Below are positions 1 through 6,991 of a stretch of 64,000 bases of DNA, in pieces (the first letter of the stretch is position 1; each line of letters opens with the position of its first letter). The notes beneath the pieces were generated by a model that saw only the letters and a program-made list of their open reading frames with translations, was not told the origin of the DNA and made no database searches. Source of the DNA: Blautia sp. (GTDB taxonomy: Bacteria; Bacillota; Clostridia; Lachnospirales; Lachnospiraceae); contig JALFGN010000027.1 of assembly GCA_022777285.1 (NCBI GenBank), positions 1 through 64,000 on the forward strand, in the 5' to 3' direction. The position numbers were made by a program, and so were the translations under genes.

Positions 1-3
1 GCC

Positions 4-232
4 GTCACCCAACGTGTGATGGAGTGGATTGAAAATCCCAGTCTGACAACCACACCAACGCCCAGAGTGGTCTCCCACCGTGTGAGGGAGTGGATTGAAA
101 TTGTTATTATAGCAGTATCAGCAGTTGTAGTATCGTCTCCCTCTGTGTGAGGGAGTGGATTGAAATATTAATGTATGAAAGGTTGACCTTCCCCTCCCGC
201 TTGTCTCTCACCGTGTGAAAAAGCAATTGAAG
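4..232 (+). CRISPR. Degenerate 3' end of a type I-C-like CRISPR array
   Basis: Four repeat units of about 32 bp begin at 4, 70, 135 and 203, separated by 33-36 bp unique spacers. The units at 70 and 135 differ at two positions, share a GTGTGAGGGAG core and end in GGATTGAAAT, the 3' end typical of type I-C (and some I-B) repeats. The unit at 135 has a perfect 7-bp stem (CTCCCTC/GAGGGAG). The unit at 4 carries several substitutions and the one at 203 has lost most of its 3' half, as expected at the leader-distal end of an old array. The strand is inferred from the 3' handle. No cas genes occur in the window; leader and cas genes, if present, lie upstream. Confidence 0.88.
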
Positions 233-298
233 GGGAAGATTCTGTAGTAGTCCGCATAAACTTAACAGTTAAGCTCAAAATGTAAAATCTGTTTATTT

Positions 299-901
299 TT
301 ATTCAATCCCGTATTTCTTCCGGATACGATCCCGTACTTGTGGAAAAGTCAGAGGAGAATCTTGTTCTTCCTTATGTTCTCCAATTTGTTTTTCCATCCA
401 GATCATGTTATACCATCGTCTGAACTTATATCCGCACTGATAAAATTCCCCGACCGGACGATATCCCAGATGTCCATGAAATTCGAGGCTGTTTCTGGTG
501 AGATATTCATCTTCTGTTTTTGGACAGGCAATGCATGCGTTCATATTTAAGATTCCCTGTTCTTTCAGTACGTTTTCTAATGCATGATGTAATTTTCCTC
601 CGATTCCGCATCGTTTCTGTTCCTGATTGACATAAATGGAAGTTTCCACTGCCCAGTCATAAGCCGCCCGTTCATGAAAAGGCCCTGCATAAGCATAGCC
701 GAGAATCCGGCCTTCTTGTTCTGCTACAAGGTAAGGATATTTTTTTAAAGTATTTTGAATTCGTGTCCGAAATTCTTCAACGGAAGGAACTTCATATTCG
801 AAGGTGATGGCTGTTTGTTCTACGTAAGGTCTGTAGATTGCCAATAATGCTTCTGCATCCTGCAAGGTTGCAGTTCGGATTTTTATTTCTTCTGTGTCCA
901 T
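299..901 (-). CDS. GNAT family N-acetyltransferase (phosphinothricin acetyltransferase-like)
   Basis: A cytosolic 200-residue GNAT enzyme that should move an acetyl group from acetyl-CoA to an amine. The N-terminal pattern (IRTATLQDAEALLAIYRPYV) and the TAITFEYEVPS stretch match the PAT/bar-like branch, COG1247. Acetyl-CoA binding motif A is visible as QKRCGIGGKL near residue 95. Compared with PAT enzymes of about 165-175 residues it has a charged C-terminal extension of some 30 residues (KEEQDSPLTFPQVRDRIRKK). The ATG is preceded by AAGAGGAATCAC. It lies downstream of the anti-sigma gene on the same strand, 84 bases apart, and may be read through from it. The substrate cannot be told from sequence. 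Confidence 0.85.
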   Translation of the reverse strand: MDTEEIKIRTATLQDAEALLAIYRPYVEQTAITFEYEVPSVEEFRTRIQNTLKKYPYLVAEQEGRILGYAYAGPFHERAAYDWAVETSIYVNQEQKRCGIGGKLHHALENVLKEQGILNMNACIACPKTEDEYLTRNSLEFHGHLGYRPVGEFYQCGYKFRRWYNMIWMEKQIGEHKEEQDSPLTFPQVRDRIRKKYGIE

Positions 902-985
902 GTGATTCCTCTTTTCCTGCTTGTTTCTTTTACAATAACACAGAATTTTGGCAATTACCAGCTTGACTCAGGAAACTGACTCCAG

Positions 986-2434
986 TCACTCTTTGGCTAC
1001 TCTGGTTACCCCGGTTTCTATAACTGATTTGGAAAATTCAAACGATGCTCCGTCTCCGCAGAGATTCAGGTACAGATAATCCAGATCATTTTCATTGACA
1101 ATCCATGCCATGTCTGCCTGCACACTTTCTCCCGGTTTCAGAGACGGAATATAGTTTCCTCCATTCCCATAATCTTCCTTGATACTGTAGTAGGTCATTT
1201 CCCGTCTATGGGCTGTACTGTCTCCTGTCACACGATCATAATTTTCTCCGCCGCTTTCGCTTTTGTCATAGATCTGATAGTTGTTTCCTTCTTGTTTCAG
1301 GAACATCATGCTGCCCAAATACAACATATGATGAATCTCCTGATCGGAGTGATTGGTATAGGTCACCGTTGCATAGACCAGTTTTTGATTTACTGTTTCT
1401 GTTTTCACAACTTCATCGAGTGTATCAATTCCATCCCCGGACTTAATGTAAGACAGATGATTCGGAACCAGTTTTCCATCTGCTCCGACAACATTCTGCC
1501 ATTCTTCCGGAAGTTCTTTTCCGTCCAGAAGCTGCAGATCATCTGCGATCTGAATGCTGTCCACACAAACAGCGATCTGATCTGCTGTAATGGAGTTTCC
1601 ATCGGTATCTTTTGCCGAAGCGCTCAGATAATAAGAATCACCGATTTCATGAATCTTCAGTTTCTCGTCTGAAAGTTCTGAAATGATGTCTGAAGCCGCA
1701 TCTGCTTCGGGCGATACCAGCTCACTCCAGGTATACAGACCTGCCGTTTCAATCATGGTTTCTGTTTCCACAATTTCCAGATTTTCTGCAAATTTAAATG
1801 CTTCTTCCCTGGAAACATCATCTCCTATATAGATTGTGATCACACGATACTCCTCAGGGCAAAGCAGATAAATTCTCTGATTAAAACTTCCGTCCTGTTT
1901 CAGATCCTGATATCTCAGATAGACACCATCCAGATCTCCAAATGTTCTTTCCTGACTTTCAACGACTCCTGTGTCTGTCATCACCTGCTCGAAGTCATCA
2001 TTATCTAACAAAACACTGGATAAAGAAAATCCTCCGGTTCTGTTATTTTCCGGATATTCCAGATGATACTCATCCATCCATGCCATTCCGTCCGGAATAT
2101 AATTTGCCTGAATTTCAATTTCAGGAATCTGATCTGGAAGGTCAAATCCTCTGGAATCTTTTTCTGTTGTGATTCCTGTTTTCACCCGGTAGGTTCCATC
2201 TTTTTCCAGATACATATGATATAATTTTATTCCCCCGTAAGCAGCGGTTGTGGTTGCCAGAACACAAACAGCAACGGCTGCTGCCACTCTTGCAGTTGTC
2301 CATTTCCTGATTTTTTTCACCGGAATGCTTGGGATACTGGTTTCTTTCAATTGTTTTTCTACTTCATTTTTAATCATCTCATGGATAAAATCAGGAGTTT
2401 CCGGAATTTCATTTTTCATGTCCTCTAACCTCAT
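986..2434 (-). CDS. Membrane-anchored anti-sigma factor-like protein
   Basis: A 482-residue single-pass membrane protein encoded directly after an ECF sigma factor; its ATG overlaps the sigma stop codon (ATGA), so translation is probably coupled. Residues 1-45 form a charged cytosolic segment, likely the sigma-binding part. A membrane helix spans about 48-70 (ARVAAAVAVCVLATTTAAYG). The remaining 410 or so residues are predicted outside the membrane and resemble the DUF4179/DUF4367-type extracytoplasmic regions of Firmicutes anti-sigma proteins. The role is inferred from position and topology: it would hold the sigma factor inactive until an envelope signal arrives. No zinc-binding HxxxCxxC motif is seen near the N-terminus, so it is not a ZAS-type anti-sigma factor. 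Confidence 0.75.
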   Translation of the reverse strand: MRLEDMKNEIPETPDFIHEMIKNEVEKQLKETSIPSIPVKKIRKWTTARVAAAVAVCVLATTTAAYGGIKLYHMYLEKDGTYRVKTGITTEKDSRGFDLPDQIPEIEIQANYIPDGMAWMDEYHLEYPENNRTGGFSLSSVLLDNDDFEQVMTDTGVVESQERTFGDLDGVYLRYQDLKQDGSFNQRIYLLCPEEYRVITIYIGDDVSREEAFKFAENLEIVETETMIETAGLYTWSELVSPEADAASDIISELSDEKLKIHEIGDSYYLSASAKDTDGNSITADQIAVCVDSIQIADDLQLLDGKELPEEWQNVVGADGKLVPNHLSYIKSGDGIDTLDEVVKTETVNQKLVYATVTYTNHSDQEIHHMLYLGSMMFLKQEGNNYQIYDKSESGGENYDRVTGDSTAHRREMTYYSIKEDYGNGGNYIPSLKPGESVQADMAWIVNENDLDYLYLNLCGDGASFEFSKSVIETGVTRVAKE

Positions 2435-2916
2435 ACAAACGCCTCTCTTCCTCTTAAATCTGCTCTTAATTTTTCCCGGGCTCTTGCAAGCCGTTTTTGT
2501 ACAGCACCTTCTGTCAGGTCAAGAATCTGTGCAATTTCTCTTATATTGAAATCTTCTACATAATATAAAATAACAGGAAGTCGTAATTCTTCTTTCAGTG
2601 CATTCACTGCACGGTACAGTTCACTGTAATCTGTCTTCTCTCCTGTTTCCCTTTCCCATATGGCATTTTTATCTTCCAGGGACAGCTGCCTGTTTGCTTT
2701 TCTTAACAGGGTATAACATTCATTGATCAGGATTCGGATCAACCATGTTTTTGCATAGTTATCATTTCTTAATGTGTGAATTTTGGAAAAAGCCTTGACG
2801 ATTGCTTCCTGAATAGCATCTGCACAGTCTTCATCATTGACTAAAATTGATTTTGCAGTTGCATACATTTGTCGTTCTGAGGAAAAAATTAACTTTCCCA
2901 ATTGTTCCTTCGTCAA
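2431..2916 (-). CDS. RNA polymerase sigma factor, ECF (sigma-70) family
   Basis: A 161-residue ECF sigma factor. Sigma region 2 covers about residues 8-75 (DCADAIQEAIVKAFSKIHTL, then the YAKTWLIRILINECY helix) and region 4 about 100-155 (LRLPVILYYVEDFNIREIAQ, followed by the LTEGAVQKRLARAREKL recognition helix). The length is normal for the SigV/SigW-like group. The start is a TTG at 2914-2916 with AAAGGTGG about eight bases upstream; no in-frame ATG near the N-terminus would preserve region 2. It forms a two-gene unit with the overlapping anti-sigma gene. Such pairs usually direct their own promoter and respond to envelope stress; the signal here is unknown. Confidence 0.92.
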   Translation of the reverse strand: MTKEQLGKLIFSSERQMYATAKSILVNDEDCADAIQEAIVKAFSKIHTLRNDNYAKTWLIRILINECYTLLRKANRQLSLEDKNAIWERETGEKTDYSELYRAVNALKEELRLPVILYYVEDFNIREIAQILDLTEGAVQKRLARAREKLRADLRGREAFV

Positions 2917-3017
2917 TGGAATACCACCTTTCCATGCCGGCCAGCATTTTTTATTTACATAGATTAGACGATTCTGTTCGAAAAATATCCCTTTTTCTTA
3001 CGAATTTTTTTATGCGA

Positions 3018-3046
3018 TTGACTTTAAGACTTATGCTCTGTATAAT
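3018..3046 (+). promoter_or_regulatory. Sigma-A promoter of the MATE gene
   Basis: TTGACT (3018-3023) and TATAAT (3041-3046) are separated by 17 bases. Transcription should begin near 3053, immediately before a hairpin in the leader. Confidence 0.75.
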
Positions 3047-3063
3047 GAAAAAAACGGTTTGAG

Positions 3064-3106
3064 ACGCTCCCGTATGCAAAGGCTACTTGTATATGGGAGC
3101 GTTTTC
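3064..3106 (+). terminator. Terminator-like hairpin in the MATE leader
   Basis: ACGCTCCC (3064-3071) pairs with GGGAGCGT (3095-3102), extended by GTAT/ATAT-type pairs, and is followed by TTTT. It sits between the promoter and the start codon of the exporter gene, so it could be a conditional attenuator. I do not recognise a known riboswitch fold in it. Confidence 0.55.
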
Positions 3107-3130
3107 GTATGTTAGAGAAGGAGAACGTCT

Positions 3131-4444
3131 ATGAACAATGTTTTCAAAGAATTTTTGAAATATGTATCTCTGAATATCTGCGGACAGATGGTATATTCCT
3201 GCTATACACTGGCAGATACCTTCTTTGTATCCGCAGATATGGGAGCAAAAGGACTGACTGCCCTGAATCTTGCTTTCCCGGTATTCTGTATTCTGAGCGG
3301 AACAGGACTTATGATTGGTATGGGAGGCAGCACAAACTATACGATCCAAAAAAGCCGTGGCGAAGAGGAGGCTGCAAACCGGATTTTCACAAGTTCTTTT
3401 TGTCTTGCCGCTCTTTGTTCTGTTTTTTTTGTTTTTCTTGGCCTGTTTTTTTCGGATTCGCTGGTAAGGATGTTGGGTGCTGATGATACGATGTTTTCTA
3501 TGACCCATACGTATCTTCGTGTTCTGTTGCTTTTTTCTCCGGCTTTTTTATTTAATCATCTTTTTCAGTGTTTTGTAAGAAACGATGGGAATCCATCTCT
3601 TTCCACAAAAGCCATGGTTACGGGAAGTTGTGCAAATATCCTGCTTGATTATATCTTTATCTTTCCCCTTGGTATGGGAATCTTCGGTGCTATTTTCGCA
3701 ACCGGACTGGCGCCTGTAATCAGCATGATTATTTTATCTGCTTATGGAATTGCCAAAAAGAATCAGTTTCACTTGGTAAAAGAAATACAAATTACCAAAA
3801 GAATTTCTGTTATTCTCTCAAGCGGAATTCCTTCTTTTCTGACGGAAGCAACATCCGGGATCGTCATGCTGCTGTTCAATTTTATTATCCTGCGGCTTAC
3901 AGGAAATACGGGTGTGGCTGCCTTCAGTATTGTTACAGTGGTTTCTCTTGTTGTTGTAGCCATTTATACAGGACTGTCTCAGGGAATTCAACCTGTCCTG
4001 AGTAAGAATTATGGTATACAAAACCAAGCGAATGTAAAAGCAGTCCTGAACTATTCCATAATGACGATGCTTCTTCTGTCCGGTGTCATTTATTCTGTCA
4101 TATTCTTTCACGCTTCTTTGATTGCTTTTCTCTTCAACAGTGAACAGAATCGACAGCTTCAGGAATTTGCAGTAACCGGATTACGATTGTATTTTATGGC
4201 TTGTCCTTTTATTGGCCTGAATATTGTGCTTTCCACTTACCTTACCTCAACAGAACATCCGGTTCCTGCCCAGATTATTTCCCTTTCAAGAGGATGCATT
4301 CTTCTGATTCCAATAGCGTTTCTGCTCTCCACATTATTCCGGATGACTGGTGTCTGGTGTGCGTATCCTGTGACAGAATGCTGCGTCTCTTTCATAGGAT
4401 CCATCCTGTTCTTATTTACTCTAAAAAATGCAAGGAAAAAATAA
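3131..4444 (+). CDS. MATE family multidrug/sodium antiporter
   Basis: A 437-residue integral membrane exporter with about twelve hydrophobic helices arranged as two MatE repeats (roughly residues 10-170 and 230-395). The N-terminal pattern SCYTLADTFFVSADMGAKGL and the GMGGSTNYTIQKSRGEEEAA stretch are typical of the NorM/DinF-like bacterial MATE group (TIGR00797, COG0534). It should export cationic drugs or metabolites using a sodium or proton gradient. The ATG at 3131 has AAGGAG eight bases upstream. It is a single-gene transcription unit with its own promoter and leader hairpin, and ends inside a bidirectional terminator. The substrate is unknown. Confidence 0.93.
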   Translation: MNNVFKEFLKYVSLNICGQMVYSCYTLADTFFVSADMGAKGLTALNLAFPVFCILSGTGLMIGMGGSTNYTIQKSRGEEEAANRIFTSSFCLAALCSVFFVFLGLFFSDSLVRMLGADDTMFSMTHTYLRVLLLFSPAFLFNHLFQCFVRNDGNPSLSTKAMVTGSCANILLDYIFIFPLGMGIFGAIFATGLAPVISMIILSAYGIAKKNQFHLVKEIQITKRISVILSSGIPSFLTEATSGIVMLLFNFIILRLTGNTGVAAFSIVTVVSLVVVAIYTGLSQGIQPVLSKNYGIQNQANVKAVLNYSIMTMLLLSGVIYSVIFFHASLIAFLFNSEQNRQLQEFAVTGLRLYFMACPFIGLNIVLSTYLTSTEHPVPAQIISLSRGCILLIPIAFLLSTLFRMTGVWCAYPVTECCVSFIGSILFLFTLKNARKK

Positions 4445-4480
4445 ACGGTTCGGTGCCTGGCACCGAACCGTTTATTTTTT
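4442..4480. terminator. Bidirectional terminator supplying two stop codons
   Basis: A near-perfect palindrome: 4442-4457 pairs with 4459-4474 (16 bp), followed by a T-run on the plus strand and by A/T-rich sequence on the minus strand. The MATE stop codon (4442-4444) and the stop of the convergent membrane protein (4472-4474, minus) are the first three bases of each arm. The core is GGTGCCTGGCACC. Confidence 0.9.
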
Positions 4481-5044
4481 CTTCTTAAGCTGGCAGATTC
4501 TCTGTGTCATGGTACCCATAGGGCAAAAGGTACACCAGGTTCTTGGTTTAAAAAGAACCATAACGATGAAGCCAATTAAAAGAGAGGTGAGCATCAGACT
4601 GTAAAGGCCAAAACTGTACTGTGCGATCCAGTCCGGTACCATACCTGCTGTATAAGTCCATCCCCAGGGAACACGAAAAGTCCAGAACAGTTTAATAGCC
4701 TCCCGCAGAGAGCGTGCACCCGCTCCTACCAGGTAAGTCTGGAACACCATATTTCCAAACATGGTCAGGAAAAACACAAGAAATCCATAACGAAACCATT
4801 TGGAATACATCCATTTTGGTGTTGGTTTATTTCGGGAACATTTCAAATCATTTCCCAATTTCATATATAATTGTCCACGTCCGCAATAATGATTACAAAA
4901 TCCTTTTGTACCGCCAAAAACAGCAAAGATCAATGGAACGATAAAGTCGATCATTCCCAACCAGGCGAAAAGGATATTGAAAAATCCAAGTGTAAAATAT
5001 ACAATTGCCCAGATCCAAAGATATTCATACCAATGTTTTTTCAT
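4472..5044 (-). CDS. NapH/YccM-like 4Fe-4S membrane protein
   Basis: A 190-residue membrane protein with about four hydrophobic helices and cysteine motifs of the Fer4_5 (polyferredoxin membrane) family: CNHYCGRGQLY near residue 54 and WCTFCPMGTMTQRIC near the C-terminus. Such proteins pass electrons between the membrane and soluble ferredoxin-like partners, as NapH, NosR and RnfB-associated proteins do. The start is set at 5044 because its ATG overlaps the ferredoxin stop codon (ATGA); a longer reading upstream merely runs through the ferredoxin gene in another frame. It is last in an SseB-ferredoxin-membrane protein operon. No reductase catalytic subunit is adjacent, so the redox partner is unknown. 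Confidence 0.82.
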   Translation of the reverse strand: MKKHWYEYLWIWAIVYFTLGFFNILFAWLGMIDFIVPLIFAVFGGTKGFCNHYCGRGQLYMKLGNDLKCSRNKPTPKWMYSKWFRYGFLVFFLTMFGNMVFQTYLVGAGARSLREAIKLFWTFRVPWGWTYTAGMVPDWIAQYSFGLYSLMLTSLLIGFIVMVLFKPRTWCTFCPMGTMTQRICQLKKKK

Positions 5045-5247
5045 TCCCCTTTTCCTCTTTCCTTTAGTAAAATGCAGCCGGTCGGACATACTTTGGCACA
5101 TTTGCCGCATCCTACACAAACATCCGAATTTACCTGTGCAAAACAGCCATGATTTACCTGAATTGCTTCTTTTGGGCAGACAATCATACATGTACCGCAG
5201 GCTACACAATTTTTGTGTTCTACAGAAGCATATTTTTTTGAAGCCAT
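5041..5247 (-). CDS. Small ferredoxin with two 4Fe-4S clusters
   Basis: A 68-residue bacterial-type ferredoxin. Two cluster motifs are visible: CVACGTCMIVCPKEAI (about residues 15-30) and CVGCGKCAKVCPTGCI (about 45-60), each CxxCxxCxxxCP. It should be a cytosolic low-potential electron carrier. It lies six bases downstream of the SseB-like gene and overlaps the start of the NapH-like membrane gene by four bases, so the two probably function as soluble and membrane parts of one electron relay. AAGGAG lies about ten bases before the ATG. Confidence 0.92.
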   Translation of the reverse strand: MASKKYASVEHKNCVACGTCMIVCPKEAIQVNHGCFAQVNSDVCVGCGKCAKVCPTGCILLKERGKGE

Positions 5248-5253
5248 ATCTTT

Positions 5254-5673
5254 TTATTCTCCTTTGTAATTATGAATAATAATGCGAATTAGGTTCTTAT
5301 TCAGCATAATTGTTTTATTCCAGGGATTGATAATCAATCCTTCCACTGCATCTGTCCGAAGGGTCATTAAAAACAACGGTCCGATTTCTGCTGTAAAAGC
5401 AGACATTACCGAATTACTTCCTTTTAATTCCTCATCAAAACTTGTAAATGCCGCAAACCAGGATTTTCCATCTCCTGTCTGAATGACACGCATCTGAAGG
5501 GGAGCCTGATCTGCAGACTGCTCGACTGCGGGAATCAGATGTCCTTTTTCTTTCATTCTTTTTCGGATTACAGTCAGTGTATGTGCCAGCATTTCCTCGG
5601 TTGTTTCTTTTTGAAGTGCCTCAATTGCTGCTTCAATTTTATCATTATCTCGTAAATTGATATCCTGTTCCAT
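5254..5673 (-). CDS. SseB-like N-terminal domain protein
   Basis: A 139-residue soluble protein resembling the SseB N-terminal domain (PF07179): an alpha/beta protein with the pattern AAFTSFDEELKG, then a segment ending VEGLIINPWNKTIMLNK. Molecular function is unknown for the family in Firmicutes. The start is placed at 5673, where AGGAGG lies six bases upstream; a longer reading to 5805 would include the promoter at 5699-5726. First gene of a three-gene minus-strand operon with the ferredoxin and the NapH-like protein. The link to electron transfer comes from position only. Confidence 0.8.
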   Translation of the reverse strand: MEQDINLRDNDKIEAAIEALQKETTEEMLAHTLTVIRKRMKEKGHLIPAVEQSADQAPLQMRVIQTGDGKSWFAAFTSFDEELKGSNSVMSAFTAEIGPLFLMTLRTDAVEGLIINPWNKTIMLNKNLIRIIIHNYKGE

Positions 5674-5698
5674 GGTCATCCTCCTGTTGAATACTTCC

Positions 5699-5726
5699 AT
5701 TATAACAGGAACTGTTTTATCTGCAA
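5699..5726 (-). promoter_or_regulatory. Sigma-A promoter of the SseB-ferredoxin operon
   Basis: On the minus strand TTGCAG (5721-5726) and TATAAT (5699-5704) are 16 bases apart. This places transcription start near 5692, downstream of any longer SseB start. Confidence 0.65.
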
Positions 5727-5784
5727 TCTGTTTTTCCATTCTTTTATCACGCGGGTCACTTTTTGACCTTTTTTTATTCGATTC

Positions 5785-5793
5785 ATAGTATAG
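5785..5793 (+). promoter_or_regulatory. Possible mother-cell (sigma-E/K) -10 element of cotJ
   Basis: CATAGTATA fits the CATAnnnTA -10 pattern shared by sigma-E and sigma-K promoters and lies 33 bases before the cotJA start. An ACC about 15 bases upstream could serve as a sigma-K -35. In Bacillus subtilis cotJ depends on sigma-E. The match is short, so this is tentative. Confidence 0.4.
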
Positions 5794-5825
5794 TACTGTA
5801 AACAAAAATAAAAAGGATTTGCTTT

Positions 5826-6035
5826 ATGGAAAGCAGAAATAAATCGTATTACAGTTGCGACAAGGTGGAAGAGCACGATATTTATGAACTTGCCGACAGG
5901 CTTCCTCTTGCTATGGCCTATGTACCGAATCAAACATTTCGAACGACATTTGATTTGAAACGTGGATTCCATACAGGAACCATTTTCCCTGAACTGTGTA
6001 AACCATTTTGTGGAAAGAGAGGAATCTGCCGATGA
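5826..6035 (+). CDS. cotJA: Spore coat-associated protein CotJA
   Basis: A 69-residue protein matching the CotJA family through PLAMAYVPNQTF and GTIFPELCKPFCG. In Bacillus subtilis CotJA and CotJC interact and are incorporated into the inner spore coat during mother-cell development. AAGGATTTGCTTT precedes the ATG. The stop overlaps the next start by four bases (ATGA), so cotJA and cotJB are translationally coupled. The C-terminal cysteines (ELCKPFCGKRGIC) are a feature seen in many clostridial CotJA sequences. Confidence 0.93.
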   Translation: MESRNKSYYSCDKVEEHDIYELADRLPLAMAYVPNQTFRTTFDLKRGFHTGTIFPELCKPFCGKRGICR

Positions 6036-6292
6036 ATGAATGTAAAAAAAGCAAAGAAGCTCTCATGCATACCATTAATGAAATAAGTTTTGCAGTCAAT
6101 GATATGACACTTTATCTGGATACCCACCCGGAAGATAAAAAAGCCATGGAATTTCTCCGCTGTAAATTACAGGAACGCAAAGAAGCAATGAAAGAATATG
6201 CCAGATATTATGGACCGCTTACCATTGATACGGTGGATGAGAACGGCAGCTGTTTCTGGAATTGGGTTATGCAGCCCTGGCCATGGGAATAA
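6032..6292 (+). CDS. cotJB: Spore coat protein CotJB
   Basis: An 86-residue protein. The pattern INEISFAVNDMTLYLDTHP and the C-terminal WNWVMQPWPWE are characteristic of CotJB. The start at 6032 is chosen because of the ATGA overlap with cotJA and the AGAGAGGAA site upstream; the ATG at 6008 lies inside cotJA without a good ribosome site. It belongs to the three-gene cotJ operon whose products are laid down in the spore coat. Its biochemical role is unknown. Confidence 0.93.
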   Translation: MNECKKSKEALMHTINEISFAVNDMTLYLDTHPEDKKAMEFLRCKLQERKEAMKEYARYYGPLTIDTVDENGSCFWNWVMQPWPWE

Positions 6293-6311
6293 GAAAGGGG
6301 GGATTTCTTTT

Positions 6312-6944
6312 ATGTGGAATTATGAAAAAAGACTGCAGTATCCGGTAAATATTAAAACACCCAATGCAAAAACAGCGCAGTTCATAATGAGTCAATACGG
6401 CGGTCCCGACGGTGAAGCCGCTGCATCTATGCGTTACCTGTCCCAGCGTTTTACGATGCCAAATCGAGTTGCGATGGGAACACTGAACGATATCGGAACA
6501 GAAGAACTGGCGCATATGGAAATAATTGCTACCATTGTGCATCAGCTTACCAGAAATCTGTCTATGGAAGAAATTGAGAATTCCGGGCTTGGACCTTATT
6601 ATATTGATCATACAGATGCGATCTGGCCTCAGGCAGCAGGAGGAATTCCATTTAATGCCTGTGAATTTCAGTCAAAGGGAGATCCGATTACCGATCTGTT
6701 CGAAAATATGGCGGCAGAACAAAAAGCAAGGAGTACGTATGATAATATTCTGCGTGTCGTAAAAGATCCGGATGTAGCAGACCCGATTCGTTTCCTCCGC
6801 GCCCGGGAAGTCGTGCATTTCCAGCGTTTCGGTGAAACCCTTCGTTTTGTCCAGGAAGAATTGGATTCCAGAAACTTTTATGCGTTCAATCCAAGTTTTG
6901 ACATGCCGGCCAAATGCAGCTGTGATTGTCCATGCAGAAAGTAA
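6312..6944 (+). CDS. cotJC: CotJC, manganese-catalase-family spore coat protein
   Basis: A 210-residue protein of the manganese catalase (Mn_catalase) family. Conserved metal-ligand patterns are visible: GTEELAHMEI (Glu and His), AEQKARSTYDNIL and a REVVHFQRF segment, which together build the dimanganese site in true Mn catalases, so peroxide breakdown in the coat is plausible. The start at 6312 follows GAAAGGGGGG about eight bases upstream; the protein begins MWNYEKRLQYPV as usual for CotJC. The C-terminal CSCDCPC motif is noticeable. Last cotJ gene, followed 47 bases later by superoxide dismutase. Confidence 0.95.
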   Translation: MWNYEKRLQYPVNIKTPNAKTAQFIMSQYGGPDGEAAASMRYLSQRFTMPNRVAMGTLNDIGTEELAHMEIIATIVHQLTRNLSMEEIENSGLGPYYIDHTDAIWPQAAGGIPFNACEFQSKGDPITDLFENMAAEQKARSTYDNILRVVKDPDVADPIRFLRAREVVHFQRFGETLRFVQEELDSRNFYAFNPSFDMPAKCSCDCPCRK

Positions 6945-6991
6945 AGGTGGATTCTGCAAAAAGCAGAATGGAAGAGGGATGGTCAGTTGTA

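Noticed and set aside
299..2916. cas genes or defence genes next to the CRISPR tail
   Set aside because: The adjacent genes are a GNAT enzyme and a sigma/anti-sigma pair, with no nuclease or Cas motifs.
5045..5209. A cysteine-rich N-terminal extension of the NapH-like protein
   Set aside because: It is a shifted-frame reading of the ferredoxin gene; the ATGA overlap at 5041-5044 gives the real start.
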